Assembly: GCF_000445475.1 (NCBI RefSeq) | Contig: NZ_AUPZ01000017.1 | Coordinates: 1 to 64,000, forward strand | Length of the DNA stretch: 64,000 nt | Direction of reading: 5' to 3' | Source of the DNA: Sulfurimonas hongkongensis | GTDB lineage: Bacteria > Campylobacterota > Campylobacteria > Campylobacterales > Sulfurimonadaceae | In this document: positions 28,247 through 38,200 of the stretch, piece after piece | How positions within the stretch are numbered: the stretch's first letter is position 1 | Layout of the letters: each line of letters starts with the position of its first letter | Translations under genes and position numbers: made by a program | The notes under the pieces: generated by a model | What the model saw: the letters and a program-made list of their open reading frames with translations, nothing else | The model's database searches: none | What the model was told of the DNA's origin: nothing

Positions 28247-30532
28247 GTGCAAAAAATAGTAGTTTTAATATTTTTCATATTTTCTTTAAGCTCTTTTGCA
28301 AATGAAGTTATAGTTAAAAGTGAAGATATTACACAAAGCTATAAAAATATCAAAATAGACACAAATGAAGATAAGCAGATAACTTCTCTTGAAAAAAAAG
28401 ACTTAAAAGAGATGCAAAAAGTTGATCTCATTGATGTTGTGCTTCAAACACTCTTAGCAAGTCATAAGGTAAAATCTAAAAGAGAAAAGATGATACAGGC
28501 TAAAGAAGATATTGATATCGCTTATGCAAACTACTATCCATCTGTTGATGCTTCATACTCTATAACTAAGACTCAACTCAAGCCAGGTGATAGAAAATCA
28601 GATGAATCTCTAAGTGGTTCTAAATATTATGGTGATGAGATTTACGCTTTAAGACTATCTCAAAACATCTATGCAGGCGGAGAAACATACAATGATATAC
28701 AAAGACTCAAAACTCTCTATCAGCTCTCTAAAGTAGAGTTTAAAAAACTCTTAGAAGCAGAAGTTCAAAAAGCCATTACTTCTTATGTTGATGTTTTGTT
28801 CTCAAAAGAGTCTCTTGAAGCAAGTGATAAAAACATAAAAGAGCTTGAGAAAATATTTAATATAGTAAAAACAAAATATGATGCTGGAGCCTTATCGGTA
28901 GGTGAACTTAGCAGTATTGAAGCAAGTGTCTCAAATGCCAAATCTCAATACTCAAGAACAAACTCAACATACATAAATGCACTAGAATATTTTGAGTTTA
29001 TTGTTGGCGAGGTATTTCATGAGGCATATCTACACGAGAAGATTATAAAGGTTGAGCTTAAAGATTTTGATAGTTTGCTAGAGAGTTCTTTAGTAAACAA
29101 CTCTGATTTACAAGCACTAGAGTACCAAGTAATAAGCAACAAGTATAGTCTCAAAAAACTAAAATCTGCTTTTAGACCAAAAGTTGACTTTATGGCAGGT
29201 GTTGAAAAAATAACAGATAAGGAAGATTTTGAGCATAATGAAGATAAATATTATGCAAAATTTGTCTTAAATTATAACCTTTACAACGGTGGGAGAGATG
29301 AGAAACAATATCTTAAAGCCTTCTCTAAGATCAAAGAGAAGATATTTGATAAAAAGGCAGAGGTTAGAAGAATAAAATGGAGCTTAGAGAAGTTTCACAC
29401 ATCTCTTACATCTCTTCAAGACAATATGAGCAATGCTCAAAAAGAAGTAGATGCAACAACAAATATGGTTGAATCTTACTGGGAGAGTTTTAGAAATGGT
29501 GAGCAAGATTTATATGTTCTTCTTGAGGCTCAAAGACAGTTAAATACAGCTGAGTTAAATCTTATACGAAACCAGCAAGACAGTATGAAAGACTACTTTG
29601 AGATACTTCGTCTCTCAGGTGAACTACTTGATTATTTTCATATAGATATAGAAAATGAAAGCTTTCTTGATTTAGCAAAAACAACTTATAGAGCAGAGCA
29701 TAAAGAGACTTTACTAAAAGAAGAAAAAGAGTATGTAATCTTAGATGACAGCTTAGAGATAGTAGACAAAAATACAAGCACTAAACCTGTTGAAGTAGTT
29801 ATGTTAGAAGAAAAAGAACCAGACTCTGTAAGTAAAAAACCTATGCTTGATGGTATCTTGTCTTTTCATGAAAACTTTTTACTTGAAGACCCACAAAACT
29901 ACACTATAGTTATATCTAAGTTTGACAACTCTATAGAAGCTCTTAAGGTGATAGATGAGCTAAGTATTGCAGATAGTGCTTTTATATATCAGTTTTATAA
30001 TGATAAAAAGATTCAAACAAATATCGCTTATGGCATCTTTACAACCAAGCCAGATGCCGATATCGCGTTAGATAAAATAAAACTAAAAAATAACAAAAAA
30101 ATAAAAGTAGAGCTTATTAAAAGAGTTCAAAAAAGCTTTAAAGAGTTTGCAAAACTTATGTTTGTAGATGCTAAAGAGTTAGAGAGGTACAAAGAGTTGC
30201 TAGCTAAAAAAGAGTTAGAGTTTCAAACTGATACTAGCTTTAGAGAGAAATTTCTAGCAGCCCCAGAAGACAGCTTTACTATCAATATAACCACACTCTC
30301 TTCTATGGATACCGCGGGAAAAATCATAGAAGATGCAGGCATTGCAGAGGAGAGCTTTGCATTTTATTTTGGTAAAGATAAAAAGTGGGTAAAACTTATG
30401 ATGGGAGTCTATCCTACTTATGAAGACGCAAGCTTTGCACTAGAGTCACTTGGGAGTTTAAAAACAGAGTATATGCCAGTTATAGAGAAGATCTCTTCAA
30501 AACAGAGACTCTATAGGAAGTTTAACGAATAA
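28247..30532 (+). CDS. TolC-family outer-membrane channel with two C-terminal SPOR-like domains
   Basis: 761 residues, far longer than the usual 430-480 of TolC. A signal peptide (1-19) and a TolC-like coiled-coil/barrel part (about 60-490) contain YALRLSQNIYAGGETYNDIQ and FVLNYNLYNGGRDEKQYLKA. Two SPOR-like units follow at about 550-625 (YTIVISKFDNSIEALKVIDE, GIFTTKPDADIAL) and 675-755 (FTINITTLSSMDTAGKIIED, GVYPTYEDASFAL). SPOR domains bind denuded glycan of peptidoglycan. The start is GTG with AAAGGA upstream. It is the outer-membrane channel of this secretion operon. Confidence 0.85.
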   Translation: MQKIVVLIFFIFSLSSFANEVIVKSEDITQSYKNIKIDTNEDKQITSLEKKDLKEMQKVDLIDVVLQTLLASHKVKSKREKMIQAKEDIDIAYANYYPSVDASYSITKTQLKPGDRKSDESLSGSKYYGDEIYALRLSQNIYAGGETYNDIQRLKTLYQLSKVEFKKLLEAEVQKAITSYVDVLFSKESLEASDKNIKELEKIFNIVKTKYDAGALSVGELSSIEASVSNAKSQYSRTNSTYINALEYFEFIVGEVFHEAYLHEKIIKVELKDFDSLLESSLVNNSDLQALEYQVISNKYSLKKLKSAFRPKVDFMAGVEKITDKEDFEHNEDKYYAKFVLNYNLYNGGRDEKQYLKAFSKIKEKIFDKKAEVRRIKWSLEKFHTSLTSLQDNMSNAQKEVDATTNMVESYWESFRNGEQDLYVLLEAQRQLNTAELNLIRNQQDSMKDYFEILRLSGELLDYFHIDIENESFLDLAKTTYRAEHKETLLKEEKEYVILDDSLEIVDKNTSTKPVEVVMLEEKEPDSVSKKPMLDGILSFHENFLLEDPQNYTIVISKFDNSIEALKVIDELSIADSAFIYQFYNDKKIQTNIAYGIFTTKPDADIALDKIKLKNNKKIKVELIKRVQKSFKEFAKLMFVDAKELERYKELLAKKELEFQTDTSFREKFLAAPEDSFTINITTLSSMDTAGKIIEDAGIAEESFAFYFGKDKKWVKLMMGVYPTYEDASFALESLGSLKTEYMPVIEKISSKQRLYRKFNE

Positions 30533-32622
30533 TGAAAACCTTGGTATATATCATAGCTTTTTTGATTGTTACTTTTGCAATATCTTCTAATTTGTACAAA
30601 GAGCACATAGAAGCTAGGGAGCTTGCAAGAGCATCATTAGATGAAGCTATGCTAAAGTCAAGGTTACTACAAATTACTAAAGACTCCATAGAGCAAAACA
30701 ACCTTGAGCTATTTAAAAATGCTATATATATTTTACGACAAACTTCATCATCCTTAGTCGATGCAAAGCTAGAGCTAAAAGACTACACTTTTAGTGATAA
30801 AACACTTCTTGATAAAGTCTATCTTAAAGAGAGTGATTGGTTTGTTAGTGATGTTACAATAGACGTAAATATAGCAGAGATAGACATAATTGACACAGGA
30901 CTTTACAAAATAACACTAGCTGATGATAAAAAGGAGTTACATAGTGTAAATATAAAATTTCAAGCCATAAAAGATAGTGTTATAAAAGATTTCTTAGTTC
31001 CTCTTGAGATAAAAACTGAGTTTTTGCAAAATGGTGATTCTTACTCAACGACAACGCTTCAAAAGATAGATAAAGATAAATTTTCTCTTTGGATCTCATA
31101 TGAAAATAGTTTTGATAAAGAGTCCTTAGATGCAAAACTAGATGCTTTTATGTTAGCACTTGGCACACTCCTTTTCATCATAACTCTTTTTGCTTACTTG
31201 ATTTATAGATTTGTTATATATAAGAGCTTAAAAGCTTCAATGGGCAACTTAAATGCCTATCTTACAAATGTGCTAAAAGGCAAGATGCTTAACTTTAAAG
31301 AGCAAAAGACTAACTTCAAAGAGCTTGATATTTTAAGCCAAAACACTATCGAGCTTAGCAAGAAGTTTATAAATACAACAAATGACTTAACTGTTAGTAG
31401 AGATATCATCTATCAAAAAGAGCGAAGTGATGAGTTAACAGGACTTCCAAACAAAAAATCCTTTGAAAATGATCTCAAATATATGTTTATCTCAAATAGA
31501 GAAGGTTATGTTATCTACTTAAAGATTGACAAGATTGGTATCTTTACCAAAAACCATGGACCTGAGATTGTAAACTCACTTATAGAAGATTTTGCAAAGA
31601 CCGTGCAGCACTACTTTAATAGTTCAAGAGAGAGAGATGGTGCCATCTACAGGTTCTTTGGTGGAGAATTTTCTATACTTTTATATGAAAAAAACATACA
31701 AAATGTAGAGAGTTTTTTAGAAGAAATACTAACACTCATAGATAAACTAGTAGATAAATACTACTTCTTTGACCGCTCCATCTACTTTGGTGCAGTCCCT
31801 TTTGACCAATATGGAACAATAGAGTCAAACATACAAAGTGCTCAAGAAGCCTATGAGAGTGCACTTACGCAAAAGAGTAAGTTCTACCATATAGTTGACT
31901 TTAAACAACAAGCAGAATCTATGAAAAAATTAGAAGGAAGTATCAAAGATATCATCAAAAGAAATGACTTTGTACTACAATATCTTTATGATACAGTTGA
32001 GTTTGGAGAAGAACCAAAAACTCTTATCCAAGAGATATCACCTCTTATTATAGATAGTTTTACTTTTGAGAATATCCCAACAGGAAAGTTTATCTCAGTG
32101 GCTGAGAGACTTGGTGTTGTGACTGAGTTTGACAAAGCACTCATCATAAAAGCATTAGAGCAGATAGAATTAGGAGAGATTGAGCATCAAATAGGTATAG
32201 TTCTATCAGTCTCGACTATAACAAATAAACTCTTTATCTCCTGGCTAGAAGAGATGTCTAAAGAGAATAAGTTTATGCAAAAAATTATCTTTACCTCACC
32301 TAGTTACAGCGTAGCTAGTAATTTTGAAGAGTTTAGCAGGTTCTACAGCATATTAAAAGAGTTAAACATAGGGTCTATGATTAAAAAATACGACCCAACA
32401 GACTTAAATCTTGATAGCCTAAAAGATTTAAAACCAACATACTTAAAACTAGATAGAAGCTTTTGTCAAGACTTTAAAAAAGACAGTATAAAACACAGTG
32501 TAGTAAAACAGATCATAGAGTTCTCTCATGAGCATAACATCAAAGTTATAGGTGACTCACTAAAGAGCAGACAAGACTATCTTGCATTTGAGATGCTAGG
32601 TGTCTATGGAACTTCAAGCTAG
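30532..32622 (+). CDS. LapD-like degenerate GGDEF-EAL c-di-GMP receptor
   Basis: 696 residues. Helix 1 (about 4-22), a periplasmic domain (about 25-205) and helix 2 (207-228) are followed by a HAMP-like linker, a GGDEF-like domain (about 295-455) and an EAL-like domain (about 465-696). The active site is broken in both. FGGEF (376-380) lacks one residue of GGDEF. EIS replaces EAL at 501-503, KKYDPT (618-623) replaces DDFGTG, and GDSLKS replaces EGVET. This layout matches LapD, which binds c-di-GMP and signals to the periplasm. It starts at the last base of the TolC stop. Confidence 0.8.
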   Translation: MKTLVYIIAFLIVTFAISSNLYKEHIEARELARASLDEAMLKSRLLQITKDSIEQNNLELFKNAIYILRQTSSSLVDAKLELKDYTFSDKTLLDKVYLKESDWFVSDVTIDVNIAEIDIIDTGLYKITLADDKKELHSVNIKFQAIKDSVIKDFLVPLEIKTEFLQNGDSYSTTTLQKIDKDKFSLWISYENSFDKESLDAKLDAFMLALGTLLFIITLFAYLIYRFVIYKSLKASMGNLNAYLTNVLKGKMLNFKEQKTNFKELDILSQNTIELSKKFINTTNDLTVSRDIIYQKERSDELTGLPNKKSFENDLKYMFISNREGYVIYLKIDKIGIFTKNHGPEIVNSLIEDFAKTVQHYFNSSRERDGAIYRFFGGEFSILLYEKNIQNVESFLEEILTLIDKLVDKYYFFDRSIYFGAVPFDQYGTIESNIQSAQEAYESALTQKSKFYHIVDFKQQAESMKKLEGSIKDIIKRNDFVLQYLYDTVEFGEEPKTLIQEISPLIIDSFTFENIPTGKFISVAERLGVVTEFDKALIIKALEQIELGEIEHQIGIVLSVSTITNKLFISWLEEMSKENKFMQKIIFTSPSYSVASNFEEFSRFYSILKELNIGSMIKKYDPTDLNLDSLKDLKPTYLKLDRSFCQDFKKDSIKHSVVKQIIEFSHEHNIKVIGDSLKSRQDYLAFEMLGVYGTSS

Positions 32623-32630
32623 GATATATT

Positions 32631-33182
32631 ATGAAACTTTTTTCAATCTTTTTTATAAGCGCTTTTTTACTTACATCACAACTAATAGCTACAGAGACAA
32701 TAGAGCAAGATAGCAATATCTCTATAAAAATATTTAACATAGATAATGAACAGGAATTATACAACTCCATAAAAAGAGTTTTTTACACAAGCCAGCATGA
32801 ACATATCTTAGATACTAACTGGACATCACTTCATATGAGTAAAAGAGTTATAACTGGCTTTATAGATATAGATGTAGAGGTTCAAAACGTAGTACTTAGT
32901 AGTAAAACTCTTGATAAAAATGGAACTAAAGAGCTAAGTTTAGAGATTTACTCAACACAAAACGATGAAGTAACTAGCTTTAAGCCTGATAGCTTTTTAC
33001 ACAGCCTCTTTTGGAATAGGCTAGAGTTTATCTTAGGTCTAGAAGATGAGTGGATAAATTGTAATCTTAACCTAAAAACCATGCTATCGCACAATCATAT
33101 GCTTTGTAACGCAGATAAAGATAAGGCAAGACCAAAAGATACAGAGCTAAAAGAAGAGACTAAAGAGCGAGAACCACAATGA
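32631..33182 (+). CDS. Secreted protein of unknown function in the adhesin operon
   Basis: 183 residues with a signal peptide (about 1-20, SIFFISAFLLTSQLIA). The mature part is mixed alpha/beta and has two Cys in a short stretch (NCNLNLKTMLSHNHMLCN, about 145-162) that could form a disulfide, then a charged tail. I looked for the Cys-His-Asp pattern of LapG-type proteases and do not see it. It overlaps the Sel1 gene by 4 nt. It may be a periplasmic partner of the LapD-like receptor. Confidence 0.65.
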   Translation: MKLFSIFFISAFLLTSQLIATETIEQDSNISIKIFNIDNEQELYNSIKRVFYTSQHEHILDTNWTSLHMSKRVITGFIDIDVEVQNVVLSSKTLDKNGTKELSLEIYSTQNDEVTSFKPDSFLHSLFWNRLEFILGLEDEWINCNLNLKTMLSHNHMLCNADKDKARPKDTELKEETKEREPQ

Positions 33183-34066
33183 AGCTTATCTTTGCATCTA
33201 TGCTTTTTTTCTCTACACTTTGGGCAAATCCTTCGCTAGAGTTGTATAAAAAAGAAGCTAGAGAGAACAATGCTAGTGCTATGTTTAGTTTAGGCCTAGT
33301 TTACTTTAGTGGAGATGGAGTTAAACAAGACTATAAAACGGCTTTTCATTGGTACAAAAAAGCAGCAAAGGTTGGGGATTTAAAAGCACTAAATAACTTA
33401 GCATATATGTATGAACACGGATTATGGGTTGAAAAAGACAACTCTTTAGCACAAGAGTATTATGAGAGAGCTGCAAAGGCTGGACTTGTAGAAGCACAGC
33501 TAAATCTAGGACTTTTTTACGAGAACAACCCTACCCCTTCAAACATGCAAAAGGCTTACTACTGGTACAAAAAAGCAGCAGAGAGTGGAGATAGAGTTGC
33601 TCAAAATAACTTGGCAAAGCTATACTACTTTGGAAATGGAGTAAGAGAAAATCTGCAAAAAGCATTTTTCTGGTTTCAAGAAGCTGCCTGGGCTGATGAT
33701 GCACTAGCGCAGTACAACCTAGCCATGATGTACTACAAATCTGAGTATGTCTCTTATGACGCTCAAAAGACACTCTTTTGGCTTGAGAGAAGTGCCAAAA
33801 ATGGTAGTAATCATGCCCAGAGCAAACTCGGTGATTTGTATACTGAGGGAATTATAGTTGATAAAAATCTTAAAATTGCATTTGAATGGTATAAAAGAGC
33901 TGCAAATAATGGTTTTTTAAGAGCCATCTATCAAGTTGGTGTTTTTTACTTTTATGGTCATGGAGTAGAAGTTGACAAACTAAAAGCAAAAGAGTGGTTA
34001 AGCAAAGCTCATAACCAAGGTTATGAAGATGCTACTAGATTTATGGAGCGAAACTCTTTGTTGTAA
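33179..34066 (+). CDS. Periplasmic Sel1-repeat (TPR-like) protein
   Basis: 295 residues with a short signal peptide (about 1-16) and seven Sel1 repeats. Typical units are NASAMFSLGLVYFSGDGVKQ, AQNNLAKLYYFGNGVRENLQ and IYQVGVFYFYGHGVEVDKLK. Sel1 proteins are scaffolds for protein contacts. It is the last gene of the secretion operon. Its end is followed by a repeat element rather than a simple terminator. Confidence 0.85.
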   Translation: MKLIFASMLFFSTLWANPSLELYKKEARENNASAMFSLGLVYFSGDGVKQDYKTAFHWYKKAAKVGDLKALNNLAYMYEHGLWVEKDNSLAQEYYERAAKAGLVEAQLNLGLFYENNPTPSNMQKAYYWYKKAAESGDRVAQNNLAKLYYFGNGVRENLQKAFFWFQEAAWADDALAQYNLAMMYYKSEYVSYDAQKTLFWLERSAKNGSNHAQSKLGDLYTEGIIVDKNLKIAFEWYKRAANNGFLRAIYQVGVFYFYGHGVEVDKLKAKEWLSKAHNQGYEDATRFMERNSLL

Positions 34067-34076
34067 GTTTTACAAC

Positions 34077-34297
34077 TGAACCCTCTGGTTAGTATATAAA
34101 TTAGATTCCGTGTCGGAGCACGGAATGACGGCGGGGCATCGTCCTGAAGTAAGCTCGTCATCCTGAAACAAAACCGTCATCCTGAAACAAAACCGTCATC
34201 CTGAAACAAAACCGTCATCTTGAAGGAAAAACCGTCATCTTGAAGGAAAAACCATCATCTTGAAGGAAAAACCGTCATCCTGAACTTGATTCAGGAT
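34077..34297. repeat. Dispersed palindromic element with expanded 19/20-bp tandem array (copy 1)
   Basis: It begins with TGAACCCTCTG and continues into TAGATTCCGTGTC, as does copy 2 at 57261. A palindrome ATTCCGTG-6 nt-CACGGAAT lies at 34105-34126. Then come three 19-bp units (34156-34212, CGTCATCCTGAAACAAAAC) and three 20-bp units (34213-34272, CGTCATCTTGAAGGAAAAAC, one with a base change). A second palindrome ATCCTGAA-5 nt-TTCAGGAT closes it at 34277-34297. It sits between convergent genes. There are no unique spacers, so it is not a CRISPR array. Confidence 0.85.
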
Positions 34298-34326
34298 CTA
34301 GTTCGCTAATTGTTCAGAACATTCAA

Positions 34327-35142
34327 CTACTCTTCTAGCTTCGCTTTCATCCCATTGATGATTTTTTCTAACTCATCTGGCTTTAAGTCATTTGCTCTAG
34401 CATACTCTATCGCCTCTTTTATCGACTCCTCTTTAAAAGGATGAACGAGGCTACAAACTTTGTTTGCAATATGGATGATTTGAGATACTAGCAAACTTTT
34501 ATTTTCAGGACTTGATGGTTCATCTACATACTTTATGTCATCTATAAGAGTTTGAGAGAGTCCCCACTTCTCAAACATAGCCGCAGTTACCATAGATGTA
34601 GATACGCCTATATACTTTTTCTCTATTTCTGCGATATTTGTACTCTCCTTTACCTCTGCATAAAATTCATCTACTTGATCTTTTTCTTTTATAACTCTAG
34701 AGATGACAAACTTACCAGTCTCAAGTAAAAAAGTAGGAAGTAGAAGTCTATCTCTAAGCTCTGGGTCTATCTCATTAGCAAGCTTAGATGCCATAATAAT
34801 AGCCTGTCCTGCAGTTTCTAAAAACTTCTCTGAGTCAGCACCATATGGCTCTAGTGAAGTCTCTACGAGATTTTTTATAGCACTTCCAAGTGCTAAAGAG
34901 ATAGTGAAATTAACTCCTAAAAGGCTAACTGCCATCTGTGAGGTCTCTATGCGTTTTTTAAAGCCAAACATAGCTGAGTTTGAAACTTTTAGAAGTGTCG
35001 ATAAGATTAGTGGGTCTTTGCCTATGATCTCTGCCAACTCTTTTGGGGATTTATCTTCTTTATTTTTATACTCTTCTATATGTATCACTGTTTGTGGCAG
35101 AGGTGGAAGAGAGTCTATTTCAGCTAAAATATCGTTATTCAT
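34327..35142 (-). CDS. HDOD-domain protein
   Basis: 271 residues, almost all HDOD domain (about 5-200): LPPLPQTVIHIEEYKNKEDK, IIGKDPLILSTLLKVSNSAM and SQMAVSLLGVNFTISLALGS. HDOD domains are relatives of HD phosphohydrolases, usually without catalytic residues, and are found in regulators of motility and c-di-GMP signalling. AGGA precedes the ATG. It lies 93 nt after the adhesin gene on the same strand and may share its transcript, which would fit a regulatory tie to adhesion. Confidence 0.88.
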   Translation of the reverse strand: MNNDILAEIDSLPPLPQTVIHIEEYKNKEDKSPKELAEIIGKDPLILSTLLKVSNSAMFGFKKRIETSQMAVSLLGVNFTISLALGSAIKNLVETSLEPYGADSEKFLETAGQAIIMASKLANEIDPELRDRLLLPTFLLETGKFVISRVIKEKDQVDEFYAEVKESTNIAEIEKKYIGVSTSMVTAAMFEKWGLSQTLIDDIKYVDEPSSPENKSLLVSQIIHIANKVCSLVHPFKEESIKEAIEYARANDLKPDELEKIINGMKAKLEE

Positions 35143-35235
35143 TTATTTTAATTCCTAGTTATATCTTTATAGATTTTATGTGAGAAATACTACTTCATTA
35201 AAGCTTTGAACTTGCAAAAAAGTAGCTTAACTTAG

Positions 35236-38200
35236 TTAAACTACTTGCATTGTAAAGGTGCTATCATCATCTAAAGTGATGTCATAAGTTTGGCCTATCT
35301 CAAAACCTGTCATATCATCACCTTTAGTATTGTTGATTATAACTTTATCACCTTGTGTATTATTATATAAATCAAGAGTAAATTCATCTCCATTAAACCA
35401 ACTTCTCATAACTTCAGCATCAATTTCTATATCATTTGTTCTAGTATCATTATTTGTAAGTCTTAGTGTCTCAATATTGCTAAACATACCAGCATCATTA
35501 AGATTTATAGTACTACTGTTTGTTTGAGTTGTTCTTAAATCAACTATATCACTACCATTTCCACCATCAATATTTAACTTTCCTGCTAAAAGAGCTTCAT
35601 AGTTAGCATAAAAAGTGTCATTTCCAGCTCCACCAGTAACATTTATATCACTGCTGACATCTACATTGCTAAAATCCCTATGCACATAATATGATCGCCC
35701 ATTATCAGCATACGCCTCGATATTTAAGCTTGAATTTGCACCAACTTCAATTTCTTCAAAAGTATTGTAGTAGTATTCGTTCATGTTTATATCTTGATTT
35801 GCCCCTATTTTTAAACTATCTGTTCCGTTATAAGCGTAAAAGTTAAGCATACCACTATATCCACTTAAGTCAAGACTACTTAAATCATAATTATCATCAA
35901 CTCCGTTGCTACCGTAGATAAAAAGTTGAGAGTTATCATCTCCTGTTATTTTGTCAAAAGCATTGTCATCAAAAAACTGATCACGATTAAAGTATGTCCT
36001 TCCTGAGCCTACATTTAACTCTTCTAGACCTTGAATGTCACTATTTCTAAGATATAGATAAGTATCACCCAAGGTTAAAGTATCTCTACCAGTTCCACCG
36101 TGTAGTTCATGAGGTCTGTAGTTAACTATAAAAGTATCATCTCCTGCTTCACCATATAAGTAATCACTTCCACCTTGAGAGACTATAGTGTCGTCTCCTG
36201 CTCCACCATAGGCATATTCATTATGCTGTCCATGGACTCTCTCATCTGTATCTGAGTATTGGTCAAGATTTATGTAGTCATCTCCATCTCCGCCATATAT
36301 AATGTCTACATGCACACCACCATAAAGTATATCATTTCCAGCTCCACCATATATGGTATCTGCACCCCACCAACCATTTATGATATTTGCACTATCATCA
36401 CCTGTAATATGATCTGCGCCTCTACTTCCATGTATGTTTTGAATATTTTTAATTTTGTCATTAAAGGAATTAGCATCTCCAGTATTATTTTGTGAGTGTG
36501 AGGTTGGCAGTGACGCAGAGAAGTCAACAGTAGCATAGTCATCAACAACATCACTCATATCTAAAACAAAAGCGTAGGCAGATGAGTTATAGTTTAAAGT
36601 ATTGTTACCTGTTCCTCCATCAATGGTATCATTGTTTGTAGCATTTTTATTATGAACTGAGTGACCATAGATAGTATCATCTCCATCTCCACCTTCGATA
36701 ATATCATCATCTCCATCTCCATAGAGAATATCATCTCCATCTCCACCGTAAATAATGTCCTTTCCATTACCACCTCTTATAAAGTCATCTCCGTCCATTC
36801 CATATATCTCATCGTCTCCATTATGAGCGATAAAGCGGTTATCTTGAGAGTTACCAATAATATAGTCATCATAATATGAACCGTGAAGTCCTTCTATATT
36901 GTCAGCTTTGCTTAAGTTATCTATATTAAATATGTCGCTATCATATTCACTATTATTGTTATGACTCTCAGGAGTTAAATATCCATCATTCCAATTATTT
37001 CCATTATCTGTAGAATACTGAACAGTTCCGACTTTACCTACTTCATCACTTAATCTAATCTGCTGTACACTTTTACTTCTTAGCGCATCGTCATAAAGAT
37101 GCAAAAAGTCAACTCCTGAACCACCATCACTATAATCTACTCCCCTGCCTGGTCTGATATGATCATCTCCGCTTCCACCATGAAGTATATCATTTCCACC
37201 TCTACCATATAGCGTATCATCACCACCCCAACCCCAAAACTCTTCATCAGCACTGTTTGAACCATATATTACATCAGCTCCATCAGTTGCACTTATCTTC
37301 TCTACATTCTTTATCAAGTCTATTAGTGTACCTGTTGTTGTCTCTTTTACCATAACAAAATCAGAAGCATTTAAATCAACAGTAATACCTTGAAATACTT
37401 GCATAAAGTTAGGATTGGCTACATTTGCGTCATAATCTGATGGTTTATATGTTATCCAGTCACTTCCAGCTCCACCATCTATAAAATCGTATCCTCCACC
37501 TGCAAATATACGATCATCTCCTTCTCCACCATCAATGTAGTTTGTGCTTGAGCTACCATAGATAGTGTCGTTATATTTAGAGCCTGTGATATCCTCTACA
37601 TTTATTATCTTATCTTTTATAACAAAACTACCATCATCAACAGGTTCTGCAACATAATCCCCATTAGCATCAACATAGTATCCAGCATAGTCTTCTTCTT
37701 CACCATTTGGTCTGTCAAGCCTAACAGTAACACCTTTGTCATCATCCATATTGACATAACTTACAGTATCGGTATCAGCCCCACCATCTATAAAGTCTTT
37801 GCCACTACCTGAGATAAGTGTGTCAAAGCCATCTCCACCATATAGTTTGTTATCTCCACCTCTACCATCTATTGTATCGTTTCCGCCAAGCCCTGATAAA
37901 ACATTGTCCTTATTATCATTTCCATAAATAGTATCGTTGTAATTGCTTCCATTTATATTTTCTATATCTTCGTAAATATCATAACCTATTGCTTGAATGC
38001 TAGATAAACCACTCTCTAATTCTCCTGATGAAAAAGAGCTAAGCTCACCGCTCCAAGTGCCATTTTCTATACTATTTCCTTCTATTGCACCAGCACTCAG
38101 ATTAGCAAATCCTGCCGCAACATTAGCTGCACTAATATTAGCACCATCTGCAGTTAGTGTCAGTCCACCAATACTGAGTGACTGTCCATCTATGAGATCT

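Noticed and set aside
32631-33182. LapG-type protease next to the LapD-like gene
   Set aside because: The Cys, His and Asp motifs of peptidase C93 are absent; the two Cys are close together and more like a disulfide pair.
34156-34272. Short tandem repeats resembling a CRISPR array
   Set aside because: The 19/20-bp units are directly joined with no unique spacers, and no cas genes are near.
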